NCBI GenBank assembly: GCA_009760855.2
Contig: WPIO01000011.1
Location: 6,137,501-6,201,500 of the forward strand
Length of the DNA: 64,000 bases
Direction: 5' to 3'
Source of the DNA: Cristatella mucedo
Taxonomy: Eukaryota; Bryozoa; Phylactolaemata; Cristatellidae
Shown: piece after piece, positions 48,321 to 58,741 of the stretch
Position numbering within the stretch: the first letter of the stretch is position 1
How the letters are laid out: every line of letters starts with the position of its first letter
Notes under the pieces: generated by a model
What the model was told of the DNA's origin: nothing
Database searches by the model: none
What the model saw: only the letters and a program-made list of their open reading frames with translations
Made by a program: the position numbers and the translations under genes

Positions 48321-49332
48321 CAGTTATCGCTGGCGGCCTCTGATGCCGGAGTTCAGCCTGTTGGCGCTGCTGGCGTCTCCGTCCTTACACAAACCTATCG
48401 TTCTGTCGTCTGCCGGTCTCGTGTCCCGATTTTGCTATCTAGAGACTGCTGCGAAGACGCACGCCGCATTGTACGGCACCAGCATCGCCAAGGTGCGACG
48501 CAGACGGCGATAGACGCTTGTTCCGTTCGGACACGTCTGCAGAGCATTCTCCAAGCGATGCTTGTGGTTCTAAGTGACAGAGAGAGAGAGAAAGAGGAAG
48601 AGAGCGTGCGCGCGTGAGTGTCGCAAGTTCGAAAATGAACAGGCGGGAGCGGCGAACGAGGCGGACGGACGGAGGCGGACGCGAGGCACAAACGAGGGCG
48701 GGTGCGGGCGACCGTTGCGGCGGCGGCTGCCTATTCGTCTGCGATTGCCCGCCCGCGGCGCCTGGTGGCGCGTGCTTACTTGAACGGCGGCGCACCACGA
48801 TCCTCCGGGCAGGTCGTCGCGGTTCCGGGGCAGAGCGCGAGCCCAGAGCGCCTCGCACGCACAGTAGTCGCGCGGCGGACACTGCAGTGGTCTGTACAGC
48901 ACCATTGCTGCGTCCCTGCAAAAACCGCCGCCAGCCGCGGACACGCTTCGTCAGCCGCCCGATTCCGTCGGAGCGACGGCCGCGCGCGGTGGCAAGCTTA
49001 TGAGCGAGTTCCTCGCGCGCTTGAGCTGTGGCAGTGGCGGCGGGTCGCCCGTCGCAAAGATCGGCCTGGATCGAACTTTGGTGCTCTGGCGCGAGCTAGC
49101 GCCGGCGTCACATCGCTGCGGACAAGAAATGAAGCGGTGCGCCGCCCGCGCACACGTCCAAGCTGCTGGAGCCGCTTGGCAAGCACGAGCGGGCACAGTC
49201 GTCGAGGCCCGTCGTGTCTGATCTCCATCCGGCGTCTCCCGCAGAGTCAGCAGAGAGGAGCTGAGCGTAGCCGGCTGACGCCGGTCGACTGCCGGCGGCA
49301 TTGCCTACGCAGGGGGCCACCGTGACGGCGGC

Positions 49333-49503
49333 ATGGGCGGCGGCGGCGGACTGCCCCCTGAGGGCGAGCGGGCTCACCGGGACGGTACTTACGACATGAG
49401 CAGCACAGCAACGAGCCAGAAGGCGGCGACGCCGGCGGCGGCGGCAGGGCAAGGTCGGCAGATGGGACTCGGCGGCATGTTTCGACACCACAGGAAGAGA
49501 TGA
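49333..49503 (+). CDS. Candidate short first-exon ORF, 56 codons
   Basis: An ATG in a strong initiation context (GGCGGCATGG) opens MGGGGGLPPEGERAHRDG, continues through an Ala-rich stretch and ends in FRHHRKR before TGA at 49501. It is no more than a candidate start in a CpG island. The composition is explained by GC-rich triplets and no family is recognised. It could also be a 5'-UTR uORF. Confidence 0.15.
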   Translation: MGGGGGLPPEGERAHRDGTYDMSSTATSQKAATPAAAAGQGRQMGLGGMFRHHRKR

Positions 49504-49533
49504 CGCCGAGAGAGAAGAGATGACGCCGAGAGG
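49494..49533. repeat. 20-bp tandem duplication
   Basis: GAAGAGATGACGCCGAGAGA at 49494-49513 is repeated with one change at 49514-49533. Confidence 0.9.
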
Positions 49534-50215
49534 CGGAGTAGCGACCGATACTCCGCCGTGGGACTCGGCTCGGCGGGCGCCTCCGGCGATTTGACCTCGG
49601 GCGAGCGGCAGTCGGGCGTCTCAGAGCCGCGATGACGTGCGGGAGGGCGGGGAGTGGGTCGCAGAGGCGGCAGGGCATTGGCTTCCGTCGGGTGCCGAGC
49701 CACGCCCACGGCAGCCCCCCCCCCCCCACCACGAAAACCTGCGTCAGAGCCTATCTGGCCTCGTATGGGTCCGTAGAGCGCTCAGCGGCGGCTTCGGCGG
49801 TGCAGGCAGCTGTCATTTGCTCGAGCTTGGCGCCCTCGGCACACTGGTGTGCTGTTAGCTGCGAATGGCTCCGACCCTCTCCTCATCCACCCTCCCCCCT
49901 TCCGCATGAGCGGGTGAGCGAGCGCCTACACCGTTCGCTCGGAGCTGGTGCGTTGGGCCCGCTCTCTGGTTAGCTTCGCCGAGAGACAGGTGGCGTGTAT
50001 TGAAACCACCATCTCGCGCGGCTCCGAGCGCTCTCGAACCTTTTTGCAGCAGTCGTGCAGTGGAGGGTGGCGGGCGGCAGACAATTCAACTTGCAACGAC
50101 GATGTCAAGGCGATGGCACCATCAGATTGCAATCGCCAGCCGAGGCAGTCGACAGCCACGAAGGCTTTCGGGAGTTTGCGGCTGCCGCCACCGCCGCCGC
50201 CGCCGCCGCCGAGGC

Positions 50216-50243
50216 AGCGGCCGCAGCCTAGGCTGCGGCCGCT
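50216..50243. repeat. Perfect 28-bp palindrome
   Basis: Arms AGCGGCCGCAGCCT and AGGCTGCGGCCGCT meet without a spacer. It sits between a CCG run and a 35-bp tandem repeat. Confidence 0.95.
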
Positions 50244-50308
50244 CGCGGGCGCTCGCTCATGGGCGAGTACCCTAAGCTCGCGGGCGCTTGCTCATAGGCG
50301 AGTACGCG
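50241..50308. repeat. 35-bp tandem repeat, two units
   Basis: Units begin GCTCGCGGGCGCTCGCTCAT (50241) and GCTCGCGGGCGCTTGCTCAT (50276) and share GGCGAGTAC. Confidence 0.9.
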
Positions 50309-50936
50309 CTCTGCCGCACTCGCTGGCAGTGAGTGTTCGCTCTGCCGCATCAGCGCTCTGCCGCACTCGCAACAAGAGGACGGTGGCAGGCTCCCGGGCG
50401 AAAGCAGCACGGGCAGTTGCCGGCAGCGTGGAGGGGAAGATTCGTGAGACCCGTCCAGGTCGAGCCTACAGAAACGTGTTAGGAAGGGGCGATAGCACAG
50501 CAAGCCGGCACCAAAAGCCCTGCTGAAGCTCTCGGCAAGCGGCGGCTTCCTTCGAGCGGCACCACTTACCGCACCGAGCACTCTCGCTGGTCCCGCCCAC
50601 ACGCATGACAGCTGTCGCCGGTGCGATGCTGCCGAAAATGCCAATGCAGAGGCGGCGACTGAACTGAAATACGCGGCAGCGAGACGCAGTGAAATGTGGA
50701 ATGGCTCTGCATCGGCGATACCGCCCCCAGAAATTGTCATGCCTGAGCGAGACTCTCACTAGTTTGGATAGGGGCGCAGCGAAGCTTGTACAGACCTCAA
50801 GCTAGCGATACGTCAACGATAGCGACACAGCACTCGATGTTCTGCGTGCTCAACGCTGACGGCAACGCCGCGTTTGGAAAAGCGCAATGATAGCCTGCAT
50901 AGCTCGGCTGATACCGAAGACGACATCCAGCAGACG

Positions 50937-51905
50937 ACTCTGATGTTGTTCTGACAGAAGTCGGGAGGGAGTTCCAGGGTTTTGAAGCATACGAACTAAA
51001 TGCACGGTCTCCAAAGGATTTGAGGTTTGTATGAGGTATTGGTAGACTATTGGATTCCGAGAGGCAGGTGGTACAAAGCTTGGCCTGGTGGGGGAGTAGA
51101 TCTGAGAGATAGGCTGGAGCCAAATAATGAAGTGACATAAAAGTGAGCCACAAAACCTCGGAGTCGATCCGTTGCTTGACTGGTAGCCAGTGCAGGTCGG
51201 CGAGAAGTGATGTGATGTGGCAACTGCGACGCTCACGATAGACAAGCCTAGCTGTGGAGTTTTGAACCAGCTGCAATCGTCTGATCGCACATGCCGGTAG
51301 GCCAGTAAGCAGTGAGTTGCAGAATTCAATACGGATTTCACAAATGCATTTATCAATTTAGATGTGGTATCCCTTCTAAATAAGCCATGCTGGCTGAGCC
51401 TATTTTGAGCATTAGCCTTTCCAATTTCGGAATCACACAGTTTATCTATAGCTAGTAGGTTGGTTTTATCATTGTTAAATTTGAGAAACTTGTTTGCCAT
51501 CCTTGTGCGGATGTCATCATTACATGCACCAAGGGGTTTGAGAGAGTTCGATGTGCTAGAGGGTTGGGAGGAATCAAAGCGAGTGTCATTCGCATAGAAG
51601 TGAAATCCTAAATCGCACTTAGAAATCACATCAGCAAGATGGAGAGCATAAACCGTGAAAAGACCCAAGCCAAGCACGGTGCCTGAGGTACTTCGGATGA
51701 TATTTCTCCATTCACATCAATACTCTGGGGTCTTCCAACGAGATAAAACCTGAACCATTGCAGAGAAATGCTAGTGATTCCCATGCGAGATGAGAGATTC
51801 GACGATCGATAGTATCAAAAGCTACCAAAAGATCGAGTAAAATAAGCAGAGATACTTTACCCATGTCTGCATTTTTACGTCGATCTTTGTACATCCGAAA
51901 AGCTC
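50937..51905 (-). mobile_element. LINE family A, copy lacking its 3' end
   Basis: Minus-strand C-terminal domain ([19 protein letters not shown] region at about 51140-51220), a middle region, and RT core pieces. FHFYAND replaces FHFYADD near 51590, and LLDLLVAFDTIDRR appears near 51840. No 3' UTR or tail is present: homology begins inside the C-terminal domain just outside the CpG island. A second partial copy of the same RT segment follows at 51907, so this is a junction of two copies or a local duplication. Confidence 0.85.
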
Positions 51906-51952
51906 AAGAAGGATTCGACGATCAATATCATCAAAAGCTACCGAGAAATCGA

Positions 51953-51956
51953 GTAA

Positions 51957-51989
<33 letters not shown>

Positions 51990-52162
51990 TCACTTGATAA
52001 AGCGCCCTCAGAGAACTTAATCTCTCTCTAGGCGCTTTACATTTGCTGTAAAGTGAAATGCAATTGAATGGTAAGTAAAATCATGCTTGAAAAAAAACAA
52101 ACGAAATGAATAATATGGTTATGGGTGACATGCACAGGGTCAGCATGCAAATGTGGTTAGAT
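51953..52162 (-). mobile_element. Nested LINE-A 3'-UTR-only insertion
   Basis: (AAT)n tail, TTCACTTGATAAAGCGCCCT hairpin, TCTCTCTAGGCGCTTTACAT and 3' UTR as far as CATGCAAATGTGGTTAG. It splits the RT region of the surrounding copy between CGAGTAAAATA and ATAATCTACCCATG. ATAAT on both sides may be the target duplication, but the left side merges with the tail. Confidence 0.85.
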
Positions 52163-53809
52163 AATCTACCCATGTCTGCATTTCTAAATGGATCTTTGTA
52201 CACCCGAAGCGATGATGATTCTGTTTATTGATTAGCTCTAAAGCCAGTCTGAAACTTTCTAGCATGATTTTAAGTTTCAATATATGAGTTCAGCTGGTCC
52301 GCCACGACTAAATTCCAGTGTCTTTGATAGGACTGGTAGGTGGGAGATTGGGCGGTAGTCACTCAAGTTCTCTTGGTCTAGTGTCGCTTTCTTGAGTAGT
52401 GGCCTAACTACAGCTTCTTTGAAAGGTGCTGGGACATGACCTGAAGCTAATGACATATTAATGGTGTTAGTTATGCATGGCAGCAGCAGATCAATGCAGC
52501 GTAGGAGCAGGGTAGTGGGAATAGGGTTCAAAGGGCTTGTTGTCTTCTTTGATTTGGATATGAACCTTTCTACGAGGTCACTAGTGACATGCTTACATTT
52601 AGACATTGTGATGTTGCAAGGAATCAAGGGACAGCATTCTAGGTGGGTACTGCCATCGCAGTTAGAGACTCTCTGATCTTTTCTATCTTCTGGACGAAAA
52701 AGCGCTCGAGAAGCGACCGGCTGGATCATCACAGGGATCGTTAGGTAAGGAGCTAATCTGGGAGCGGTTGAGCAGATGGTTGATCGTCGACATCAGCATT
52801 TTTGGATTGTGCATCTGTGATTCAACAATAATTTTGTAGAAGCTAGACTTGGTCTTCGCTAGGATTGATTGCTACAACCTACTGTAGTCCTCGTATGCCT
52901 GTTGATAGACAGCCAGTCTCGATCTTTTGTTTGCTTTTGCAAGCTTTTTCAAGCTTTCAAGCTTTTTCAAGCTTACTTTTTCAGCTTGTGCATAATATAC
53001 CTAGCTTGCTTAATGTCTGTGGTAAACCTTAAGCTGTCGGGGCAAGGGTGCACAGTGTGCTTAGTCAGAGGTTCAAGTACGTCGAGTACGTGAGCTAGTG
53101 TCGTATTGTAGCAATGTTCCAATCATGACAGGCAAGAGGGGGATTGAGCAGCAGAAATGAAGCACACATTCTCGCACGGACAGCATTGATGTCAAGGGTG
53201 TTGAGGTTTACCGATTAAAATTGATTTTGGAGGAGGAGGAGGGCAAGCATTATAGCCTGACTGGGATCTGCATGTGGTCAGATAAGCAGGATTTGGTAAC
53301 AATTGGTGATGCCAGTGTGCAGTTGTACTAGAAAATTTGGTCGAGTGTTTGACCCTTGATGTAAGTAGGGCTATGTGCATGAGCCATAAGAGACAATGAG
53401 TCGGTCAACGCACGAAATTCAGTGCTGATGGCATAAGAAAAGTTATCAAAGTGTGTGTTGAAATCACCTATAACGAGGAAGGATCGATTTCTTGCACACA
53501 TAATCGAAGTGAGATCGGAGAGATCTTAGAGCAAGGAGGACTTTGCACCAGGTGGGCGATAGACTACTGCCACCATAGGTAGCTGGTTTTCGGGTGAATT
53601 CGAGACAATTAATTAGAATGACTGCTTCGGGGTACTACAAATGGCTTGAAGTCGAATTTCAACTGCTTGATGTTAGCAACTTCACCTTTAGTTTTGATCG
53701 ATCTAGGATTTTGAAAAAATGAGAAACCAGTTGGGGTTGCATCCTTAATTCTCGGGTATTTTACGATTGTAGCCAAATTTCCGTCAAGGCGAGCAACTCG
53801 AGACCACTG

Positions 53810-54259
53810 TTAGAAATAGGGTTCCTTTTTTCCAGGGAGCTTCATTGCACATTGAGCGAGGATTGCAAATACAAGCTTTAAGTTGAGCCGCCGGAATTTT
53901 ACCGGCCTTCTGACCACTAACTTAGAGAGATTCACAGCGAAGCTTGTGGGGTAGCGTTCTGAGCCGTTGGAGACAATGCTACTGTTATATGCTAGCCGTT
54001 GGAGACCATACGAGTGGGTACTAAGCTCGATGTTCCTGCCTAAAGAGCGGCGTCCAAGCTGGCGACCCCGGCCACTTTGGTGGTTTGGGGTTGCTTTACT
54101 TTTGTCAATGCACAATTCACAAATCTTGGCAACAGCAGTAACATCGAGGAATGCATTTGGACTACGATGACGAAGCGATTGCAGGTGTGCACGATTATAA
54201 ATAGCAGGCAGGCCAGTAGGAGCCGACGTAGCTAAGGGTGCCGAGGGCGTGCTAGACAC
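53810..54259 (-). pseudogene. LINE-A N-terminal extension ahead of the endonuclease
   Basis: An open frame of 149 codons. Residues around LQSLRHRSPNAFLDVTAVAK, and a later RGRQLGRRSLG block, align with the 5' frame of the 4.2 kb copy (LLSLRHRISNAFLDIYVVAK; RNRQLRRRSLG). It continues through NLSKLVV into the beginning of the endonuclease (RLNLKLVF), where it shifts frame. Conservation of the same reading frame in two diverged copies supports it as protein-coding. The segment is basic and Arg-rich; no zinc finger or other domain is visible. The opening codon is GTG and the true start is unknown. Confidence 0.65.
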
Positions 54260-54303
54260 AGCAGCCCGAAGCTATAAGCGTTTAGATGTCCACAGGCATG
54301 TAA

Positions 54304-55040
54304 TTTCTTATGCGTTACGGTCAAAAAACAATCAGATTAGCTTTAGACAGGTCGTATCTGTATCGGTTACCGTATACGATGTCCACAAGAGCTTCGATTT
54401 TCGGAAGAATTCTGCAGTTGAGAAATGAACACGTGTAATGTGCTCTTGGTAAGGAGGCGAGCAGTGTTATGATGGGGCAACTGTGAAGCATCCCATAGAT
54501 CAGCCCAGCTGCATATGCCAAGAATGCCATTTTTTGAATGATAACATTTATTTATAGTCGACAAAATAGATATAACGACTATAATTTCATTTTCTGCGAC
54601 TCCATCTAAACTCTTTACATTATAAATCTGCTTTTTCTATAGTTTTCTCTTCACATAGTTGAAATCAACAATTAGCTTACTTTCATGTCAGATTGGTAGT
54701 GGCTAAGGTTTTGTGCATGAATTGATTCTTAAATATGTTTGGATGGCCACAATGTAGTGCTATTAGTTTTTTATGTACTCTTAATTATTTCGGATTCAAT
54801 TTAGGCTCAGACTCCAAGCATGTCAGCAAGTAATTCTTAACGATCTTTATTTCAATGATTTGTAGAAGAGATTATAATATTTTCTCGAAATGCTGCTTAA
54901 CTACTATTCCAGTAAAGCTAAAGGGTTTACCTCCACATATGAGAATATTTTTATTTCTTAGTAGTTGTCATTTTGAAATAACTTGCTGAACCGCATATTA
55001 CTGCAGATAATCTTCAATCAGCATTCTGGTTAAAGCGGCT
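54304..55040. other. Non-coding AT-rich spacer
   Basis: Nothing recognisable. Confidence 0.4.
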
Positions 55041-55118
55041 GAATAATAATAATGATATTTTATACTTGATCTGTATAGCACCCTAAGAGAAATTAGTCTC
55101 TATTCAGGTGTTCAATAT
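55041..55118 (-). mobile_element. LINE-A-like tail relic
   Basis: AATAATAATAATGATATT, TGTATAGCACCCTAAGAGAA, TAGTCTCTATTCAGGTGTTC: the order of tail and hairpin of family A, diverged. Confidence 0.6.
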
Positions 55119-55187
55119 ATGCCACGTGGCTCGAGCCTTTGGCCTTGGTCATCAAACACAATCACTCTAACTCGATAAAAGCCACGT

Positions 55188-55393
55188 GCATGCTGTTCAG
55201 TACCTTCACTGCTCTCATGACTCAGCTATTCTTCTCACTTTCCCTTTGTTGTGTGAGATAAAGACTGTTAGCTAGCGAATGCGTGCCAAAGGCAACTTAT
55301 GATGAGAGTGCGTTATACAAAACTCTCCTGCTTTGCACCCTCATAGTCTATGTGGATTTGTAGAGTTGCTGACGGAGATTAACCACGTTGCAC
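55188..55393 (+). mobile_element. LINE family B, 3'-UTR fragment, opposite orientation
   Basis: Reverse complement of the other B copies: TTCTCACTTTCCCTTTGTTG, GCGAATGCGTGCCAAAGGCA, TATACAAAACTCTCCTGC and GTTGCTGACGGAGATTA appear in order. It shows the + strand 3' end of family B. Confidence 0.75.
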
Positions 55394-55699
55394 AGCTATT
55401 TCGTTATCGGTTCCCGTTGTCTAAATATAATATCAGCTCGCATTTATTTGTAGTTTGTATTTGTATTTGTAGTTTGTTTTGGAAATTGTACGGGTGACGG
55501 CTCTTTTATTGTGATTTACAAAATTTATGTTTTAATTTTGCCGCCATAGGTATCACCGCCAACAAGCCTATCTAAAATTAGAGCCTAAAGCTTGAAAATC
55601 CCAGGACGCGTAGATGCAAGTTTCTGACCGAGAAAAGTTCAGGGTTTCTATGTACCGAAGACCTTGAAAGCATCTTTTAACTGCTTATAACGTGTTAGC

Positions 55700-56345
55700 T
55701 CAAAAACCGCGCGATGCAAATGCAGGAAAGGTTGACTATCGCTGTGCCCAGCACGGACTTGTCGTCGCAGCTGTGACGTTTTGCGAACGGACGCAGCTGG
55801 TGAGTAGCGGATGCTAATTTCGGGCCTAGCGACTGACGCTATCGCGGTGCAGTGGCGCAAGTCAGGCTCGCAGCTCGTCCGAACGGCCGTCTGGACGAGC
55901 TGCGTAGGCCTAGCGTGCCGCCGTCCGCCACCGCGACGCCGCCATCGCTGTGCTGCACTGGCGCTCATGCGAACGGCGGCTACCGGCGCTCGCACTCGAG
56001 ATGGACCGCAGCTTCGTGGGCTAGAGGTGCGTCGGGCACATGGCCGCCGAGCACGTAGCCGAAACGGGCTGCCGCTTCGCCGCTACCATCTGAAACGGTA
56101 CAGCTCTTGCTGTGAGCAGCTGAGCGGCTTCCTGCTCGCAAGCGAAAGAATGCATCGACGACGATTCCTGCTGACGTCACCTCTTTTCGTTGCTGAACGG
56201 CAGTGAGTGGTCTCCTAGGAAGACCACTCCAGCGCCGGCATGGACGGTGGCGGCGGCGGCGGCATGTGGCCTGGCCGCCACTTTGCTTCGCCCTCCGGCG
56301 CCCATTCCAAGTCGTCCTCTGCGACGGTACACACATCCACATAGG
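55700..56345. promoter_or_regulatory. CpG-rich island 3 (putative promoter)
   Basis: A compact GC/CpG-rich block with CGCCGCCATCGC-type sequence and GGCGGCGGCGGCGG at about 56246. AT-leaning sequence flanks both sides. No gene product identified. Confidence 0.4.
56240..56344 (+). CDS. Candidate short first-exon ORF, 34 codons
   Basis: An ATG in a near-ideal context (GCCGGCATGG) opens MDGGGGGGMWPGRHFASPSG, followed by a Ser-rich stretch and a stop at 56342. GCGACG|GTACAC at 56327 could serve as a weak splice donor before the stop. Glycine-rich starts are common for first exons of regulators in CpG islands, but no family is recognised. Confidence 0.2.
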   Translation: MDGGGGGGMWPGRHFASPSGAHSKSSSATVHTST

Positions 56346-56993
56346 ATATGAGTAGTAGCTAAAACTTATATCGTACATGGAGTATGTGCAAGCAAGATGG
56401 TAAGAAACGACCGAACGATTGCCACTGGATACTTAGCGACGGAGTATGCAAGTTAAGCGACGAAGGAAGACTATAAGATAAGGACAGTTGGAGAGAAGTG
56501 AAAGGAAACGTTGATCGTCGAGATGAGATGACAAGGCAAGAGATAACTATAGACGGTTTATAAAATACACAAAATGATATTAAATGAACATTAGAAGATT
56601 CCGAAAGGAAGTCCGAGATCCACCCAAGAGCACTCATCCTGCAGATAGCAAAGGTATGTGTTTGTCGTGGACTGGAGCCCTTGCCATGAGGACAAGTGAT
56701 ATTCTGCGGCTTAGCTATGCTGCTTTATCGGCCAGCATACAGTTTTGCTTCACTTTTAAGTACAATTAGGCCAAATGGGTTTCTATGCCTTAATGATAGT
56801 GTGCCTTTCTCACTGAAGGTTCTCAGTTGCCAGCCAAGCTTATCTGCTGTGGCACCAAAAAAAGTGGGAAGCTAAACTCAGACGAACAGTTGTTAAAGTG
56901 CTAAGCAAAAGAAGAGGCATGGAAAGATTTATTCAAAGAAATAACTAGAGTCTGAAGCCGGATAAAAGATAACAGCCCACACAGATTTAGCTG
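56346..56993. other. Non-coding spacer
   Basis: Nothing recognisable. Confidence 0.4.
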
Positions 56994-57113
56994 ATTTGAT
57001 CCATCGGTTAAGGTGCTCGCCCCGGCCAAGGTGTGGCTGAGGTCGTGGTCTGAGGCATATGTGAAGTGCCTGAATAGCGATTAAGTTCTCTTGGGACGCT
57101 ATACAAATTAACT
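56994..57113 (+). mobile_element. tRNA-like SINE with LINE-A tail
   Basis: A tRNA-like head (CATCGGTTAAGGTGCTCGCC near 57002 and a degenerate B box GTGGTCTGAGG near 57045) is followed by a tail, GCGATTAAGTTCTCTTGGGA then CGCTATACAAATTAACT, closely resembling the LINE-A terminal hairpin (GAGATTAAGTTCTCTGAGGG). The 62.0 kb element has the same architecture. Confidence 0.6.
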
Positions 57114-57142
57114 ATATTTCTTTATATGTAACAGCAGCACCC

Positions 57143-57205
57143 ATGTGATCTTAGCCTAAGGGTAAGGTGCCTGCACTTCACGATCACGATGTGGAATCGA
57201 CGGCC
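57143..57205 (+). mobile_element. Possible tRNA-derived SINE head
   Basis: A-box-like TTAGCCTAAGGG at 57151-57162 followed by TAAGGTGCCTGCACTTCACG, resembling family 1 (TTAGCCCAACGGTAAGGC). The B box is weak and no family 1 body follows. Confidence 0.35.
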
Positions 57206-58063
57206 GTCGAAGCAGGAGAGCTGTTAATGCTTACTGCAATCGTCAGTAAGTGCCTCTTAGCCAGCTCTGCCTCCAGGTCGGAAATTCTGCCGAATCTGCT
57301 GACCTTGTCTTGTTGTTTTGAAAATTTCAAGGTCAAATTATGTTGGAAAAGTGATTGACCAATTGGATTTAGTGATAGAAAGAGACATCAACAGTGCCTA
57401 CTGACATGACTCTGAGGGCTTTGGGAAGCTTTGTCATATTGGTATGCTTTTGTAAGGTCGTGCCAGACCTATTGTGTCAGAGCAAGTATAAGTGTAAAGG
57501 ACGTTAAAATTGTAAGTACTACCATCTCTGGCATACACAGAGACTTTTTAGCCTACGTCGCTCCCGATGTATGCGGAAAGAGCAAACTTAATTTTACTGG
57601 CCCATTATTCTGCTATAGTGTTTGGCATAAGAGGCATATTCTGGCTGTCAGAGCCCAGCTGCAGCAACTAATGTAGATGGCGACTTACAAGTGTGTGACG
57701 AATGATGGCTATCTTTGTCAAAGTTGAGTTTAGCGGCAACGACAAAAAATATTACTGGACTTTAAACACGAAATATTGATTTTACGACTTCGCCTGCGAT
57801 TTAGATATCAAATCTCTAACATCCAATGGGCTTTAGCCCTAGCTGATTAATCTGGTGCTTCGTAAATTTGTAAATGCAACTGTTAATCTGAAAACTAAAA
57901 AAATCGGAGCTATATTTTTTAGGAGTTCTTAAGGTCGAAACCAGTATCACTATTGTTCAGGTTGGCTAGAAGCTTTTGTGCTGCTTCTGCTGTTGATTGT
58001 GTGCTGTCAACTTGTTCGGTTGCTAAAACTGTTTCTATAGCTGAACTGGTGCTGGTGCTGCTA
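57206..58063. other. Non-coding stretch
   Basis: Nothing recognisable; an 81-codon open frame (57431-57676) has no identifiable domain. Confidence 0.4.
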
Positions 58064-58541
58064 TATGTAATGTAATGTAATGTATCTCCGTCAGTAACTC
58101 CACAAAGTCATAAAAACCATGGGGGTGTTACGCAGGAGAGTTTTGTATAGCACACTCACAGCTAAGCGGCTTTCGGTACGCATTCGGTAGCCAATAGACT
58201 TCGTCTCACGCAACAAAGAGAAAGTGGGAAGCATAGCGGAGTTAGGAGAGCAGTTGAGGTAGTGAGTAGCATAGAAGTAGCAGTTCAGGACCGACCGCTG
58301 AAAAAGATGTGCCATAGTCGGCAGTTGGAGAGTAGATGTCGTTGCATAAGAATTGTGGAAGCGAGTTCCACAGTCTAGGACCTGCAGAGCTAAAGCATCT
58401 GTCGCCAACTGTCTTTAAGCGGAGGAATGGGACAGCTAATTTATTGTCCACACAGGAGCCGAGAGCGCGAACAGGCTGAAACTGATGCAGCAGTTCAGCT
58501 AGGTACGAAGGAGCCAAGCCGTGGCGGGCCTTGTGGGTCAG
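58064..58541 (-). mobile_element. LINE family B, 3' fragment with (TGTAA)n terminus
   Basis: Begins with TGTAATGTAATGTAATGTA, then the shared 3' UTR (ACGCAACAAAGAGAAAGTGG, GGAGAGCAGTTGAGGTAGTG). The minus-strand C-terminal coding part at 58242-58544 reads ARHGLAPSYLAELLHQFQP, AVPFLRLKTVGDRCFSSAGP and LWNSLPQFL. This is the best-preserved C terminus of family B here. Confidence 0.88.
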
Positions 58542-58564
58542 CACTAATGCTGCTATTGCTTCTT

Positions 58565-58738
58565 ATTATGAAGCAGATGCGGCTGCTGCTGCCATTCAGC
58601 ATTTTTGCAGCAGAAATGCTGCTGCAGGTTCTACTGCCACTGTAACACATCGGCTGCTGAAATTCTGCTGCTGCAGCTGCTGCTGCTGCAGCTGCTGCTG
58701 CTGCAGCCACTGCTACTGCAATTAGGTTTGTCTGCAGC
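58565..58738. repeat. CTG/CAG-rich low-complexity patch
   Basis: Degenerate CTG triplets with CTGCAG hexamers recurring every 15 bp (about 58672-58706). Polyalanine, polyleucine and polycysteine frames on both strands are by-products. Confidence 0.85.
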
Positions 58739-58741
58739 TGC

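Larger units (their letters stand above)
46690..50760. promoter_or_regulatory. CpG-rich island 2, 4 kb (putative host promoter/first exon)
   Basis: A long GC-rich, CpG-dense block containing a (CCG)n run, a (CT)n run, a G-run (47508-47518), a C-run (about 49717-49729), a palindrome and short tandem duplications. It ends just before a LINE fragment. The numerous long Arg/Ala/Pro/Gly-rich open frames on both strands look compositional. No gene product is recognised. Its size and composition suit a strong or developmental host promoter with 5' UTR, but transcription is not shown. Confidence 0.5.
51906..54303 (-). mobile_element. LINE family A, decayed copy keeping the 5' region
   Basis: Minus-strand remains of the RT N-terminal part ([38 protein letters not shown] near 52350-52500), linker, endonuclease (complement of the GDFN and SDH regions at about 53270-53470) and the 5' region to about 54303. 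The frame is broken in many places. It is interrupted by a small 3'-UTR insertion at 51953-52162. Its 5' end coincides with that of the 4.2 kb copy, which defines the element's 5' boundary. Confidence 0.88.

Noticed and set aside
47749-48513. 254-codon open frame and its many overlapping neighbours in the CpG island
   Set aside because: GC-rich sequence has few stop codons, several frames on both strands are open over the same bases, and none shows a domain.
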